DNA of 64,000 bases, from contig JAUJPP010000005.1 of the NCBI GenBank assembly GCA_030562195.1, positions 17,967,106 to 18,031,105 on the forward strand, written 5' to 3'. Source of the stretch: Nipponacmea schrenckii. Its lineage: Eukaryota > Mollusca > Gastropoda > Lottiidae. This document shows positions 10,030 through 19,458 of this stretch, in pieces. Both the position numbers and the translations under genes were made by a program. How positions within the stretch are numbered: position 1 is the stretch's first letter; every line of letters begins with the position of its first letter. The notes beneath the pieces were generated by a model. That model was not told the origin of the DNA, did no database searches, and saw nothing but the letters and a program-made list of their open reading frames with translations.

Positions 10030-13000
10030 ATTCAGGAGCCACAGATAGTTTTTGTACTGAAAGACTTTTAAATCGAATCGGCAATAATGCTGATACCATT
10101 AGCATAAAGTATCCTATTAATACAATCAATGGGGTAAGTGATAAAAGGAGAAAGGTCCTTAGGACATTGTCTATCAAGTCTAGTTTAAACGATAACACAC
10201 TGAATATGCATCATATAGCTGTTGTTAATAACATACCAGTCAATAATGCTAGTATTGATTTGTCTTCCTTTTCTTATTTAAAAGATATACCTGGTTTGCA
10301 CACCGGAAACGTTTCTGTTGATATCCTTATCGGTCAGGATCATTCTGAGGCTCTAATTCCACTAGAGGTTAGGAAAGGTAGAAAAGAGGAGCCATTTGCT
10401 TGTAAATATCTTCTTGGTTGGGCTTTATCTGGTTGTATCGGATACCCAAATATCCCTTCTCAACATATAATTAGTAATTTTATAACCAGGTTCCAAGATG
10501 CTCCTAAACCACAGCTTCGTGGTCTCGACTTATTGTGGCACGAGGAGCTTCAGGAGTTGGATGATTCTACGAGTATGTCTGAGGAAGACAAATATGTACT
10601 TGATTTGTGGGATGCAGAAACATATCTTGACAACAAGGGCCATTATGTAATTCCTATACCCTATAAACCCAATTCCTTATTCCCTAACAATGTTTCAGTA
10701 GCAGAGCACAGATTAAAAGGTTTGATAAAGATTTTGCACATCAAAGGTATGTATGATAGATACCATGTAGAAAATGAAAAGCTCTTTCAATCACAGTATG
10801 CTGAGCCAGTACCCATTTCGGCTGAATTACCTTCTCGTGTGTGGTATTTGCCTCACCATGCCGTAGTTACAGACAAGAAACCTGACAAGGTAAGGGTGGT
10901 TTATGACTGTGCTGCAAAGTTTCAGGGTGAGTCTTTGAACGACAAATGTTATCAAGGCCCAGATCTTATCAATAATCTTTTACATGTTCTTCTTCGTTTT
11001 CGACAGCACGAGTTTGCTGTATGTGCTGACGTGGAATGTATGTATTACCAAGTTGTTATACCCCCATCTCAGAGGGATTGTCTGCGTTTTCTTTGGTTTG
11101 ATGAAAATAATAAACTTTCCACATTTCGTATGACAGGCCATGTCTTTGGGGGAATCTGGTGCGCTGCTAGTTCTACTTACGCATTGCGTAGAACTGTGCT
11201 TGATGATTCAATGGTAAGTAAGGTTGTTTATGATGCTGTTATGAATTCATTTTATGTGGACGATTTGTTACACTCCTCACCGTCGGTTGATGAATTGTCA
11301 AATGTTGTTAAAGGAACAAAAGAACAGTTACTTAAAGGCGGTTTCAATCTCACCAAGTTCGTTACTAGCAGCGAAAATGTCTTTAACTCTGTTCCTGATA
11401 AGGATCGAGCCAAAGAGGGTAAAGTCTTTGAATCTACCGAGACAAAGGCTTTAGGTGTAAAGTGGAATGTTAGTGAAGATTATTTCTATTTTTCTTTTTC
11501 ATCGTTGAAGATGTCCGAGAATGTGACTCGAAGGACTATGCTAAAAGTTGTAGCTTCTATTTTTGATCCGCTTGGTCTTATAAACCCCATTTCTATTAAG
11601 GGAAGAATTATATTGCAGGAAGTTACAAGAGACAGTCTTGAATGGGACGAAGAAGTTAGTCCAGATGTTATGGCCAGGTGGAAGTCGTGGTTAAATTATC
11701 TTCAAAGTTTAGAGTTGCTTCGTTTCAAGCGATGTGTTAAACCTGAATCTTTTAATGACTCTTTTCTGGAATTACATCACTTTGCTGATGCCAGCGAATC
11801 AGCGTACGGTTGTGTCTCTTATCTTCGCTGTGTCGATGCATTTGGTAAAGTACACATCGCATTGATGATGTCAAAATGCAAAGTTGCTCCAGTTAAGAAG
11901 ATGACCATTCCAAGACTTGAATTGCAGGCTGCAGTTCTTGCCGTTAAGGTTGATCACGTTCTTCGTAATCAATTGAATATATCTTTGTCTGAATCCATGT
12001 TTTGGTCTGACAGTAATATTGTTTTACAGTGGCTATCCTCAGAGAGTTCGAGATACAAAACCTTTGTTGCTAATCGTTCCACTTATATTAAATCGATAAC
12101 CAAATTCTCACAATGGAGACATATTTCAGGTTCTGAAAATCCAGCCGACCTTCTCACTCGGGGCGTGCCTTCGTTAGCTGATAAAACACTTTGGTTCGTT
12201 GGTCCTCAGTTCCTCTCGTCACATAAATGTTTTTGGCCGAAATCAAAACATTCACCAGTTGATGATCCACAGCTTGAAATGAAAAAGTCATCTTCTGTAT
12301 TTTTTACAAATGATTATGAGAATCCCATCGTGAAGATAGTTGAGTATTTTTCCGACTGGAAAAGAGCAATAAAGGCGGTTGCATGGCTCTTATTAATTAA
12401 GGATTTCTTCCTGAGACGAATAACTTCACTTTCTCTTTCTATAGAATGTCTGGAAGAATCGGAGAGATTGATTATACAAACTTATCAAAATATATTTTAT
12501 CTTTCAGAGATACAGAATCTGCAAAACGACAAGCCGATCAAAAAATCTTCTTCTATTCTTAAATTAGGTGCTGTTATAAATGAGCATGGGTTGCTCGTAG
12601 TAAAAGGTAGAGATAATTCGAATAAGAATTTGGTGATAATTCCTAAAAGTTCTCTGGGAAGTCTTATTGTAAATTCTTACCATTATTCTTTTCATGTAGG
12701 ATGTGAATGGTTGATGAGCATAATAAGAGAGAAATATTGGATTGTCCAGTGCAGGTCTTTAATTCGCAAGGTAAACTGTTTGAAGTGCAGACGTCTGTTT
12801 TCTAAACCATCACAACAGATCATGTCAGACCTACCTTTTGATCGTATAACTCCCCATGAGCCCCCATTCTCAACGGTAGGTATTGATTGCTTCGGTCCAT
12901 TTTTTACAACTCTTGGTAGAAACTCGTACAAAAAATATGGTTGTATTTTTACTTGCCTTGTTACAAGAGCGGTTCATATCGAGATACTGGACTCCTTATC

Positions 13001-13172
13001 CGCTGATAGTTTTCTTAATGCTTTTGTCAGATTTCGATCCAGAAGAGGGACTCCGAGGAAGATATATTCCGATAATGGTACTAATCTCGTGGGTGCAAAT
13101 AATGAGCTCCGTTTGTCTGTCAATAAATGGAATTCTTGCAGCAAACTATCTTCCTTTTTTTCTATTGAATAA
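10008..13172 (+). CDS. pol: BEL Pol: protease, reverse transcriptase, RNase H, integrase N-terminal part
   Basis: Overlaps gag by 22 bases in another frame. The aspartic protease comes first (LDSGATDSFC, catalytic D-S-G). The reverse transcriptase shows RVVYDCAAKFQGESLND, CADVECMYYQV and the catalytic YVDD in FYVDDLLHSS. RNase H follows with HFADASESAYG, IPRLELQAAV and FWSDSNIVLQWL. Integrase begins with a histidine-cysteine zinc motif (SYHYSFH ... CLKCRR), then catalytic aspartates in GIDCFGPF and YSDNGTN. The frame stops at 13170-13172, a few residues before the catalytic glutamate, because of a single-base shift at about 13164. The start printed here is the overlap ATG; whether it is used depends on how gag is bypassed. 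Confidence 0.92.
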   Translation: MYKFCSLDSGATDSFCTERLLNRIGNNADTISIKYPINTINGVSDKRRKVLRTLSIKSSLNDNTLNMHHIAVVNNIPVNNASIDLSSFSYLKDIPGLHTGNVSVDILIGQDHSEALIPLEVRKGRKEEPFACKYLLGWALSGCIGYPNIPSQHIISNFITRFQDAPKPQLRGLDLLWHEELQELDDSTSMSEEDKYVLDLWDAETYLDNKGHYVIPIPYKPNSLFPNNVSVAEHRLKGLIKILHIKGMYDRYHVENEKLFQSQYAEPVPISAELPSRVWYLPHHAVVTDKKPDKVRVVYDCAAKFQGESLNDKCYQGPDLINNLLHVLLRFRQHEFAVCADVECMYYQVVIPPSQRDCLRFLWFDENNKLSTFRMTGHVFGGIWCAASSTYALRRTVLDDSMVSKVVYDAVMNSFYVDDLLHSSPSVDELSNVVKGTKEQLLKGGFNLTKFVTSSENVFNSVPDKDRAKEGKVFESTETKALGVKWNVSEDYFYFSFSSLKMSENVTRRTMLKVVASIFDPLGLINPISIKGRIILQEVTRDSLEWDEEVSPDVMARWKSWLNYLQSLELLRFKRCVKPESFNDSFLELHHFADASESAYGCVSYLRCVDAFGKVHIALMMSKCKVAPVKKMTIPRLELQAAVLAVKVDHVLRNQLNISLSESMFWSDSNIVLQWLSSESSRYKTFVANRSTYIKSITKFSQWRHISGSENPADLLTRGVPSLADKTLWFVGPQFLSSHKCFWPKSKHSPVDDPQLEMKKSSSVFFTNDYENPIVKIVEYFSDWKRAIKAVAWLLLIKDFFLRRITSLSLSIECLEESERLIIQTYQNIFYLSEIQNLQNDKPIKKSSSILKLGAVINEHGLLVVKGRDNSNKNLVIIPKSSLGSLIVNSYHYSFHVGCEWLMSIIREKYWIVQCRSLIRKVNCLKCRRLFSKPSQQIMSDLPFDRITPHEPPFSTVGIDCFGPFFTTLGRNSYKKYGCIFTCLVTRAVHIEILDSLSADSFLNAFVRFRSRRGTPRKIYSDNGTNLVGANNELRLSVNKWNSCSKLSSFFSIE

Positions 13173-13764
13173 TGTAGAATGGCATTTCAATCCACCAAAT
13201 GCATCTAATTTCGGTGGCGTGTGGGAAAGCCTTATTGGCGTTTTTCGTAGGGTGTTTAATGCGCTGTCTTTATCAATCAAAACATTCTCTTTCGATGCAC
13301 TTTCTACACTTTTCACTGAAATAGAATACATAATGAATTCACGCCCTATAACGAAATTGAGTGACGATCCCTCTGACATTACAGCATTGTCTCCTAATAA
13401 TATTCTTCTGATTAATAGTTCACATGCTAAACCTCTTACTATATCCTCAACAAGAGATTATTATCAATCTCGGTGGAAATATGTTCAGCATCTTTCTGAT
13501 GTCTTTTGGAAGAAGTGGCTAAAACTGTATTTACCTACATTAAAGCTGAGGCATAAATGGAATACAGTCGAACGAGATCTTAAGGTAGGAGATTTGGTTC
13601 TGGTCTTAGATATGGCATTGCCACGCTCGTTATGGCCGCTTGCCTTAGTACATGAGGCAAAAGTCAGTCGCGATGGTCATGTGCGTTCTGTCACTGTAAA
13701 AACACGTTCATCCACTCTTGTCAGGCCCGTAAATAAATTGGTTTTGCTTGAAGGAGCAAATTAA
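13164..13764 (+). CDS. pol: BEL Pol, integrase C-terminal part after a frameshift
   Basis: Continues the integrase in the next frame from VEWHFNPPNASNFGGVWE, which carries the conserved glutamate of the DDE triad. It then runs through MNSRPITKLSDD and a C-terminal DUF5641-like domain (GDLVLVLD, RSLWPLALVHEA, TRSSTLVRPVNKL) to a stop at 13762-13764. Only one extra base separates it from the upstream frame, so this is one broken gene rather than two. The ancestral protein would be a single Pol; this copy cannot make functional integrase without frameshift bypass. Confidence 0.9.
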
Positions 13765-13948
13765 TTGGTGGTGCTCACTTAATTAATTAAGTTTAATTAA
13801 CGTTTCTGTGTATTTTCACTGCAAAGTACATGTATAGTTATAAGTGTACAAATATTATATGTATTTATGTTTCTGTTTGTTATAACTATGTTTCTAGTAT
13901 GTTTTTATTTTGTTTTGTTTTGCCTTCGTTGTTTGAGCTTGTTGCTCA

Positions 13949-13959
13949 GGGTGGGGGAG
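13949..13959 (+). promoter_or_regulatory. Polypurine tract of the BEL element
   Basis: GGGTGGGGGAG abuts TGTTATCTC, the first bases of the 3' LTR. This is the expected place and near-purine composition of the plus-strand DNA primer of an LTR retrotransposon. Confidence 0.8.
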
Positions 13960-14402
13960 TGTTATCTCTGGAGAGAATCTTTCGAACTACGCGCGTGTAC
14001 TTCTTTATTTCTATTCAAGAGTAATTAAAACTCAGTATTTATTTATTTATTTTTTCTGCTCATGCGCTGGTCATTGAGCACTTTTCGTTTTAACACGTAT
14101 TGACTTTGATACTACAGTCATTAATTTTACTTGAGACGTATATTTAATTTTGTTTCTCTATTATTTGCTTCTAGCAATGTTTACGTTCTTTATTGGGAAC
14201 TGCCAATATTCAGTGAGTAGCTTACTTGTCTTTCGTTTTGTTTCAGTATTTTCTATTGTATTTGTCAATTTAATAACTTATAACTTTTGTGTATGTAGTT
14301 AAATAATAATTGTACGTATTTAATTGATTTGCAGTGAACGACATCCTAATAAACTGTTTCTGATGAGGCAATTGGTTTTTTATTAGCCCAAAGAGAACGA
14401 CA
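13960..14402 (+). repeat. 3' LTR of the BEL element
   Basis: 443 bp from TGTTATCTC to GAACGACA with the usual TG..CA ends. Near-identity with 8231-8674 indicates a recent insertion. The flank after 14402 (TTTAGTGAATG) belongs to the host dispersed repeat. Confidence 0.93.
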
Positions 14403-14490
14403 CATTTAGTGAATGTTTTTGAGTCATTGCTCTATTTATTTTTCAAATTCAATGCTGCCAGTGGGCGTATGTTACCTTGCCTGGCAAGCT

Positions 14491-15757
14491 ATCTTTATAT
14501 TTACGTTTTGCTACATGAAATAATTTCCTTGACGATTTGCAAGAGGAGTCAAACCATAAATTACTTCGGGATATATTTTGATTTGGTTTATATTGTTTTC
14601 TCTTACCAAAGGCACATTTGGCGGACTTATAAAATATATTTATGATTTCTTCAATTGAGTTATTTATTATTTGGCACTTTTTTTCTTTAGGGACATTTTC
14701 TTCTATTCTATTGATATTGTCAATAATAGTACTCACATTTATATCGTATTTTTCTATATTAGCAATAAAGTTTTCCTTTTTCTTTTCATTCCATCTAATA
14801 GTCGTACTATTCCCAATGTTTTCGGTTTGTGTGTGAGTAGAGATTGGTTGACAATCAAGAAAGAATTCTAAACGAGAATGTACGTCACTATAGAGTGGGT
14901 TAAAATCATGGACTTTAAATTCTGAAATAATTTGAAATAAATGTGAGCTTACAATCAAATAGTCGATAACACTTTTTATATTGCTTGTTGTCTTGCCAAT
15001 AAGTTTATCTTCCCCCACTCTCCCGTTTACAATATACATATTATTTGATTTACAAATATTGAGCAAACTGTGCCCGTAGGAGTTTTTCGTTACATTATCT
15101 TCACTACATCGATCAAGACTAATATCATATTTTAATAAATTTTCATAATCATACATGTAAGATAATAAATCAGAATTATTTTCAATATTGGCAATGTTTA
15201 GTAGATTTTCATCGGGAATAACATAATCAGGATTAGTACCAGTCCTAGCATTAAAATCGCCAATAAGTAATATCTTAGTATCGTCATTTTCAAAATATAT
15301 TAACTCATTTTCAATCTCGTCAAAAGAATCATGACTTGCATAAGGTGATTTGATTGGTGGGATATAGACACATCCTATGAGTACATCATATTGGCAGTTC
15401 AATATAGATTTCGATATTTTAAGCCATTTAATATATTCTGATTTATTATCTGGGAATTGAAAGTATTTTTCTAAGCTCTTTTTGTATACTATCATAATAC
15501 CACCCGACTTGCGAATAAATTTTTTTCTATGTTTTGCATGATAAGAATAACCAGAGGGTAATTTTAAAACGTCAAAATGATCAGTTTTGGACTCAGTAAA
15601 AAACAAAATATCAAAGTTTGAAATCAGTTGATTGAACTCAGGTGATAAGAGTTTGCTTTTAATACCACAAACATTCACGTAAGTCAGTTTTAGATTAGAT
15701 TTCTCGTTACAATGTCCTATTGAGTATTCATCGCTTCAATGGGCGGATCACGTCTTG
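14491..15757 (-). pseudogene. LINE ORF2, endonuclease part
   Basis: Minus-strand frame beginning just after the end of ORF1, with VNVCGIKSKL at 15678. It encodes an exonuclease-endonuclease-phosphatase fold that would nick target DNA: FFTESKTDHFD, GGIMIVYKKS, IGCVYIPP, LLIGDFNARTG (catalytic D-N), IVNGRVGED, SVIDYLIVS and the D-H block HDFNPLYSDVHSRLEF. It ends in a basic linker, AKRKYKDS, where the dispersed repeat has inserted (junction about 14490). No upstream ATG is in frame, so translation may depend on ORF1 termination-reinitiation, as in other LINEs. The continuation is the reverse transcriptase at 5718-3930. Confidence 0.88.
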
Positions 15758-16737
15758 GCGGGTCAATGCGATCTTTAATCCGACGGAGATCCTTCATATT
15801 TTTGCACTCATTTCCATCAATATATAATTTATCTACTTTGAGTCTTGATATACGTCCTAATCCGAGTTTCTTGGCTTCCCTCAGGATTGGCATAAGTTCA
15901 TTTCTTTTCTCATTGACTGCTGTAGGGTACTGAGGGTTTATTCCTTAGTTTTTCGGGTGCACTATTTAGGACCAAATTTCGGTCTTCAAAACGAATAAAT
16001 CTGCCAATTATACTCCTTGGTCTGCCATCATTTCGTTTTCGTAGCCGATGTACATTTTGAAACACAATGTCACTAGTAATATCTAATTCTTCGCGTAAGA
16101 ATGTTTTCAAAGTATGTTCACAGTTTTCACTATCAGGATCAGTTGATTCAGGGATTCCAGAGAAAATTAGGTTATATTTCATCCCCCTCATTTGCATTTC
16201 AGTGTATGAACTTTTCAAGTTTTTATTTTCCTCGGATAGAGTATGCACAGTTTCTTCGAGACTACTTACTAATAGGTAGTTTCCATCTATACTAGTTTTA
16301 TTCGCCATGACATCGTGTTTTAATTTATTGATATCGCTTTCAAATTTGTCTATCTTAGCTTCAATTCCAGTTAATCTATCTAGTACATTATCTAATAAAT
16401 CCAGTTTGTTTAATTTTCTTGACATATCAGATACCACAGTTTCAAGGCTCGGGTTGAGCATGGAAGGCACATTTGGCAATAAGTATGGTGGGGACGTATT
16501 ATAAGCCATATTTGGTTGATACATCATATTTGGATAGCTCATATTATGTCGATCTTGTGAAAAGACAGGGGTTGGTATATTAGTTGCTGGGCGATTGTAG
16601 TTGAGGATTTCATCGGTTGAACTTATAAATCGTGAACTATTATCAGGTTGTGGTGGTGTCGCCATTTTCCTACCTTTATTTGTTTGATCGGTATTATTTG
16701 AGCTCCGTCTTCTCTTGCTTTCACGTTTCTTTCCCAT
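15733..16737 (-). pseudogene. LINE ORF1, L1-like RNA-binding protein (one frameshift)
   Basis: Starts at ATG 16737 with a basic segment (MGKKRESKRRRS), then a Pro/Asn/Tyr-rich low-complexity region, then a heptad-like coiled coil (about residues 110-190). An RRM-like core follows (YNLIFSGIPES, then FQNVHRLRKRNDGRPR, then RFIRFEDRNLVL), as in L1 ORF1p (Transposase_22). A one-base shift at about 15937 interrupts the C-terminal domain; the following frame continues convincingly (NEKRNELMPILREAKKLG, then KVDKLYIDG) to a stop at 15733. The protein would form a trimeric nucleic-acid chaperone on element RNA. The neighbour at 17294-18280 is a diverged relative on the other strand. Confidence 0.85.
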
Positions 16738-16845
16738 TAATTGAATAAAACAGTTTATGTATATTTATGTATCCAGTAAACAAGCCGTCTTTAAAATGTA
16801 AGACTATTAACTATACGATATGTCCTATTAATTAACAGCTATGAA

Positions 16846-17198
16846 CATACAGGCTAATTACATTGAAATGTGTAAGCACTAAATATAGGCTAATAACAGT
16901 GAAATGTATAAGCACTAAATATAGGCTTATTACATTGAAATGTGTTAGCACTAAATATAGGCTAATTACATTGAAATGTGTTAGCACTAAATATAGGCTA
17001 ATTGTATTGAAATGTGTTAGCACTAAATATAGGCTAATTATATTGAAATGTGTTGGCACTAAATATAGGCTTATTACATTGAGATGTGTTAGCACTACAT
17101 ACAGGCTAATCACATTAAGATGTGTTAGCACTAAATATAGGCTAATCACATTGAAATGTGTTAGCACTAAATATAGGTTAATGACATTGAAATGTGTC
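16846..17198. repeat. 36-bp minisatellite, right part
   Basis: About nine to ten units of the array seen at 3072-3737. It starts in mid-unit at CATACAGGCTAATTACATT, which is exactly what should follow CACTA at 3737. It separates the 5' ends of two LINEs that run in opposite directions. Confidence 0.92.
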
Positions 17199-17293
17199 AG
17201 ATGATAACAGGCAACCGATAAGGAAGGACATGTTTTAAGTCGCTCCAGGGTGCAGTGAAGTGTGACTCATTAAATTTCGACAGTTTTAACAAT

Positions 17294-18280
17294 ATGGATA
17301 AAGATTTGCCAGTATTTAACGGGCTTTGTCCCCCATCACCACCATTCTACCAGAGAAACGCAGTTAATTCGAGTCTAATGGATATGTTACAAGTTATGAA
17401 CCAGAGACTTTTACATATCGAAACTCAAAATCAAATGTTAGACAATAAAATGAAGAAACTGGATGATATAGAGAAGAATGTTGGAATTGTGATCACTAAA
17501 GTGGGTCGCCTTGAGCAGGATTTATCAAATCTGTCAGTACAGTTCAGTAGGTTTGACCAACAATCTAAGGAATTTAAAGTGAATTTTGACCAACTAAAAT
17601 GTCAAAATGATGAACTTAAGGATGAAATTAGCGATCTTGCAACTATAAACACTGATCTGAGCCAGAAGGTTTCGATCATGGAAAATTCCATTGTGGACCA
17701 GAAGCGTCGCTCTATGAGATGGGATCTAATATTCACAGGTATCCAGGAAGAAAAGACCTCCCAATCAAGTCATGGTAATATGTTTGAAGATACTGAAAAT
17801 ATTTTATGCAACTTTTTAGTCAATGTCATGAATATCATGAAAAAGAATCTACGTGAAATTGAAGTAGCGCATAGATTCGGCACAACGAAAATGCGGAATG
17901 GAAAACCTTTACCCAGGCCGATTGTTGTCAAGTTCCTCAGGCTCAAGGACAATGATATGATTCGACGCTTGGCTCCCACTACACTTCGTTGAAAACCTCA
18001 TGGAGTAAATGACCAATTCCCACCAGAAATAGAAGATCGACGAAGAAAACTTCTTAGAGTTAAAAGTCAGGCAAATGAACTCGGCTGTAAAACCCAGTTG
18101 GTAAGAGATTGGTTATTTGTCAACGGTAAGGTTTATCTGGGTGACATTGATAATCCGTCGTTTGGAAATTATGTACACCAGAAAGCTACTGGTAACACCC
18201 ATGTTAAAGACATAATTATGGAGACAAATTTTCCGACCTTTACAACCGCTGCATGTAAAGGGATAAATCCATCGCAATAG
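17294..18280 (+). pseudogene. LINE ORF1, L1-like (in-frame stop)
   Basis: The likely start is ATG 17294 (MDKDLPVFNG). Residues of about 45-150 are coiled coil (QNQMLDNKMKKLDDIEKN onward). The RRM-like core has WDLIFTGIQEE, IEVAHRFGTTKMRNGKPL and VVKFLRLKDNDMIRRL. A TGA at 17990-17992 interrupts the frame, yet the same frame continues with IEDRRRKLLRVKSQANELG and VRDWLFVNGKVYLG to a stop at 18278-18280, so the TGA is a single nonsense change. Function is as for the other ORF1: nucleic-acid chaperone of the retrotransposon particle. Confidence 0.85.
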
Positions 18281-18320
18281 GACAACGCCAGGTTGCAGTT
18301 ATTTTCCCAAAATTCTTGAT

Positions 18321-19440
18321 TTGGAACTGCATGGACTACGACGAAAAACCAAAGACTTCGATTTTCTGAAATTTGTAAATAACTTTTATATATTGCTTCT
18401 ATCTGAGACTTGGTTACAGGACACTGAAACTGTTGACATTAGTGGCTTTGGTCAGAATCACTTTATCAATAGAACGAATTACATTAGTTTGGGAAAGGGA
18501 TCCAATATTTGCGGTGGTTTAGCTATTATGTACAAATCGTTCCTGAAAGATTCCATAATGATATGTGAAAGTGATGACAAGGGATGGGTTGTTTTTCATT
18601 TTACTCATAATTTAAAAAAAAAATTTTGGTTATTCTTATGTATATTCCACCTATCACCTCCTCTATTTATTCAAAATTAGATCTCGACTTTTTTTTAAGT
18701 ACTTGAGCATTTATATTCCAAATATGAAGTGTTGGGCCCTACTTTTATTTGTGGTGATATGAACTCGAGAATTGCTAGTCACCCTGATTATATCGACTGG
18801 GATAATCTAAGTGAATTTATTGATCATGTTAATCAAAATGCTTCTAGTTATAGTAATTTGAATAGAGTTTCTGAGGATAACCATACGAACAATTTTGGTA
18901 GTAAACTTTTAAGTTTTTGTAAAACAACATCATGTCTAATAGTCAATGGTAGATTAGGATTAGATGCCGATAAAGGTAAATCAGTTATTGATTATGTACT
19001 ATGTTCAGCTGATTCTTTTCCAATTATCAAAGACTTTAATGTTTTAGACTTCAATGAATTTTCTGACAACGCTCCACTTTCTTTTAGTTTATGTAACCAG
19101 TATTTTATAAAACCTGTTTCACAACATGATCCTATTAGACTGATTAGATGGGGCAATGATTCCAATGATCAATTAATTAAGCGAATTTGTAGTAATATCC
19201 CTTTGTTACATTCCATTTTAAATGATGTCACTCCTAGCCATGATTCAATGAATGATGCAACACATAGAATTAGTGAATTGATGTTTGAAATTATTGATAA
19301 TATTTATGGTATTTCTTTACACCGAAAAGGTAATAATGATCCAATAATCAATAAAAAAAAAATGTGGTTTAATTAGGACTGTCTTGAATCTTAAGTGTAA
19401 ATTTAATATTTATAGAAACGAATATAGTAAAATCAGAAAT
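18321..19440 (+). pseudogene. LINE ORF2, endonuclease part (multiple breaks)
   Basis: Encodes LLSETWLQDT, GGLAIMYKSFLKD, a frameshift around 18640-18730, then TFICGDMNSRIASHPDY (catalytic D-N), LIVNGRLGLDADKG, SVIDYVLCSAD and EFSDNAPLSFSL (the D-H block, with N-A in place of the usual H-S/P). A stop at 19374 is followed by a remnant basic linker (NEYSKIRNN). The missing catalytic histidine and the shifts mean it is inactive. Sequence ends at the junction with the repeat starting at 19459. Confidence 0.85.
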
Positions 19441-19458
19441 AACATAACAAGAGAAAAC

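Larger units (their letters stand above)
8231..14402 (+). mobile_element. BEL/Pao-type LTR retrotransposon, nearly complete
   Basis: A 6.17-kb element with two LTRs of about 443 bp differing at only a handful of positions, a gag ORF, a pol region in the order protease, reverse transcriptase, RNase H, integrase, and a purine tract before the 3' LTR. The domain order and the YVDD active site, together with the DUF1759-like gag, are those of BEL/Pao elements. It lies inside the dispersed repeat described at 5719-14490; flanking repeat sequence is present on both sides. I could not recognise a clear target-site duplication. Two single-base frameshifts interrupt gag-pol. Confidence 0.93.
5719..14490. 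mobile_element. Dispersed repetitive element with internal satellite, interrupted by the BEL element
   Basis: One end (5725-5800) is TTTTATACGCCCACATGG with GTCCGTCGG-type repeats. The other end (about 14403-14490) contains GAATGTTTTTGAGTCATTGC and the terminal palindrome TTGCCTGGCAA at 14478-14488. The same two ends bound an uninterrupted copy at 50066-50822 in the other orientation. Between them lies a satellite (5816-7760), degenerate units (7760-8230) and then the BEL insertion. The element sits between the endonuclease and reverse transcriptase of LINE ORF2; LINE coding sequence resumes on both sides. I see no protein of its own, so it is presumably non-autonomous; its class is unknown to me. 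Confidence 0.75.
3738..16845 (-). mobile_element. Non-LTR retrotransposon (LINE) with L1-like ORF1, split by nested insertions
   Basis: On the minus strand, from 16845 downwards: 5' region, ORF1 (16737-15733), ORF2 endonuclease (about 15757-14491), a large foreign insertion (14490-5719), ORF2 reverse transcriptase and C-terminal zinc motif (5718-3930), and a 3' end with a TTCTG-repeat tail at 3738-3755. Both outer junctions fall inside the 36-bp minisatellite, so the element limits are well defined. The copy is dead: frameshifts in ORF1 and ORF2, and a deletion of the catalytic centre of the reverse transcriptase near 4890. Without the insertion about 4.3 kb of LINE sequence remains. Confidence 0.85.
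17199..19458 (+). mobile_element. Second LINE, plus strand, 3'-truncated
   Basis: Carries a 5' leader, ORF1 (17294-18280) and the endonuclease part of ORF2 (18321-19440). It stops at about 19455, where the higher-order repeat starts; no reverse transcriptase follows. Layout and motifs match the minus-strand LINE at 3738-16845, but the sequences are clearly diverged. Confidence 0.8.
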
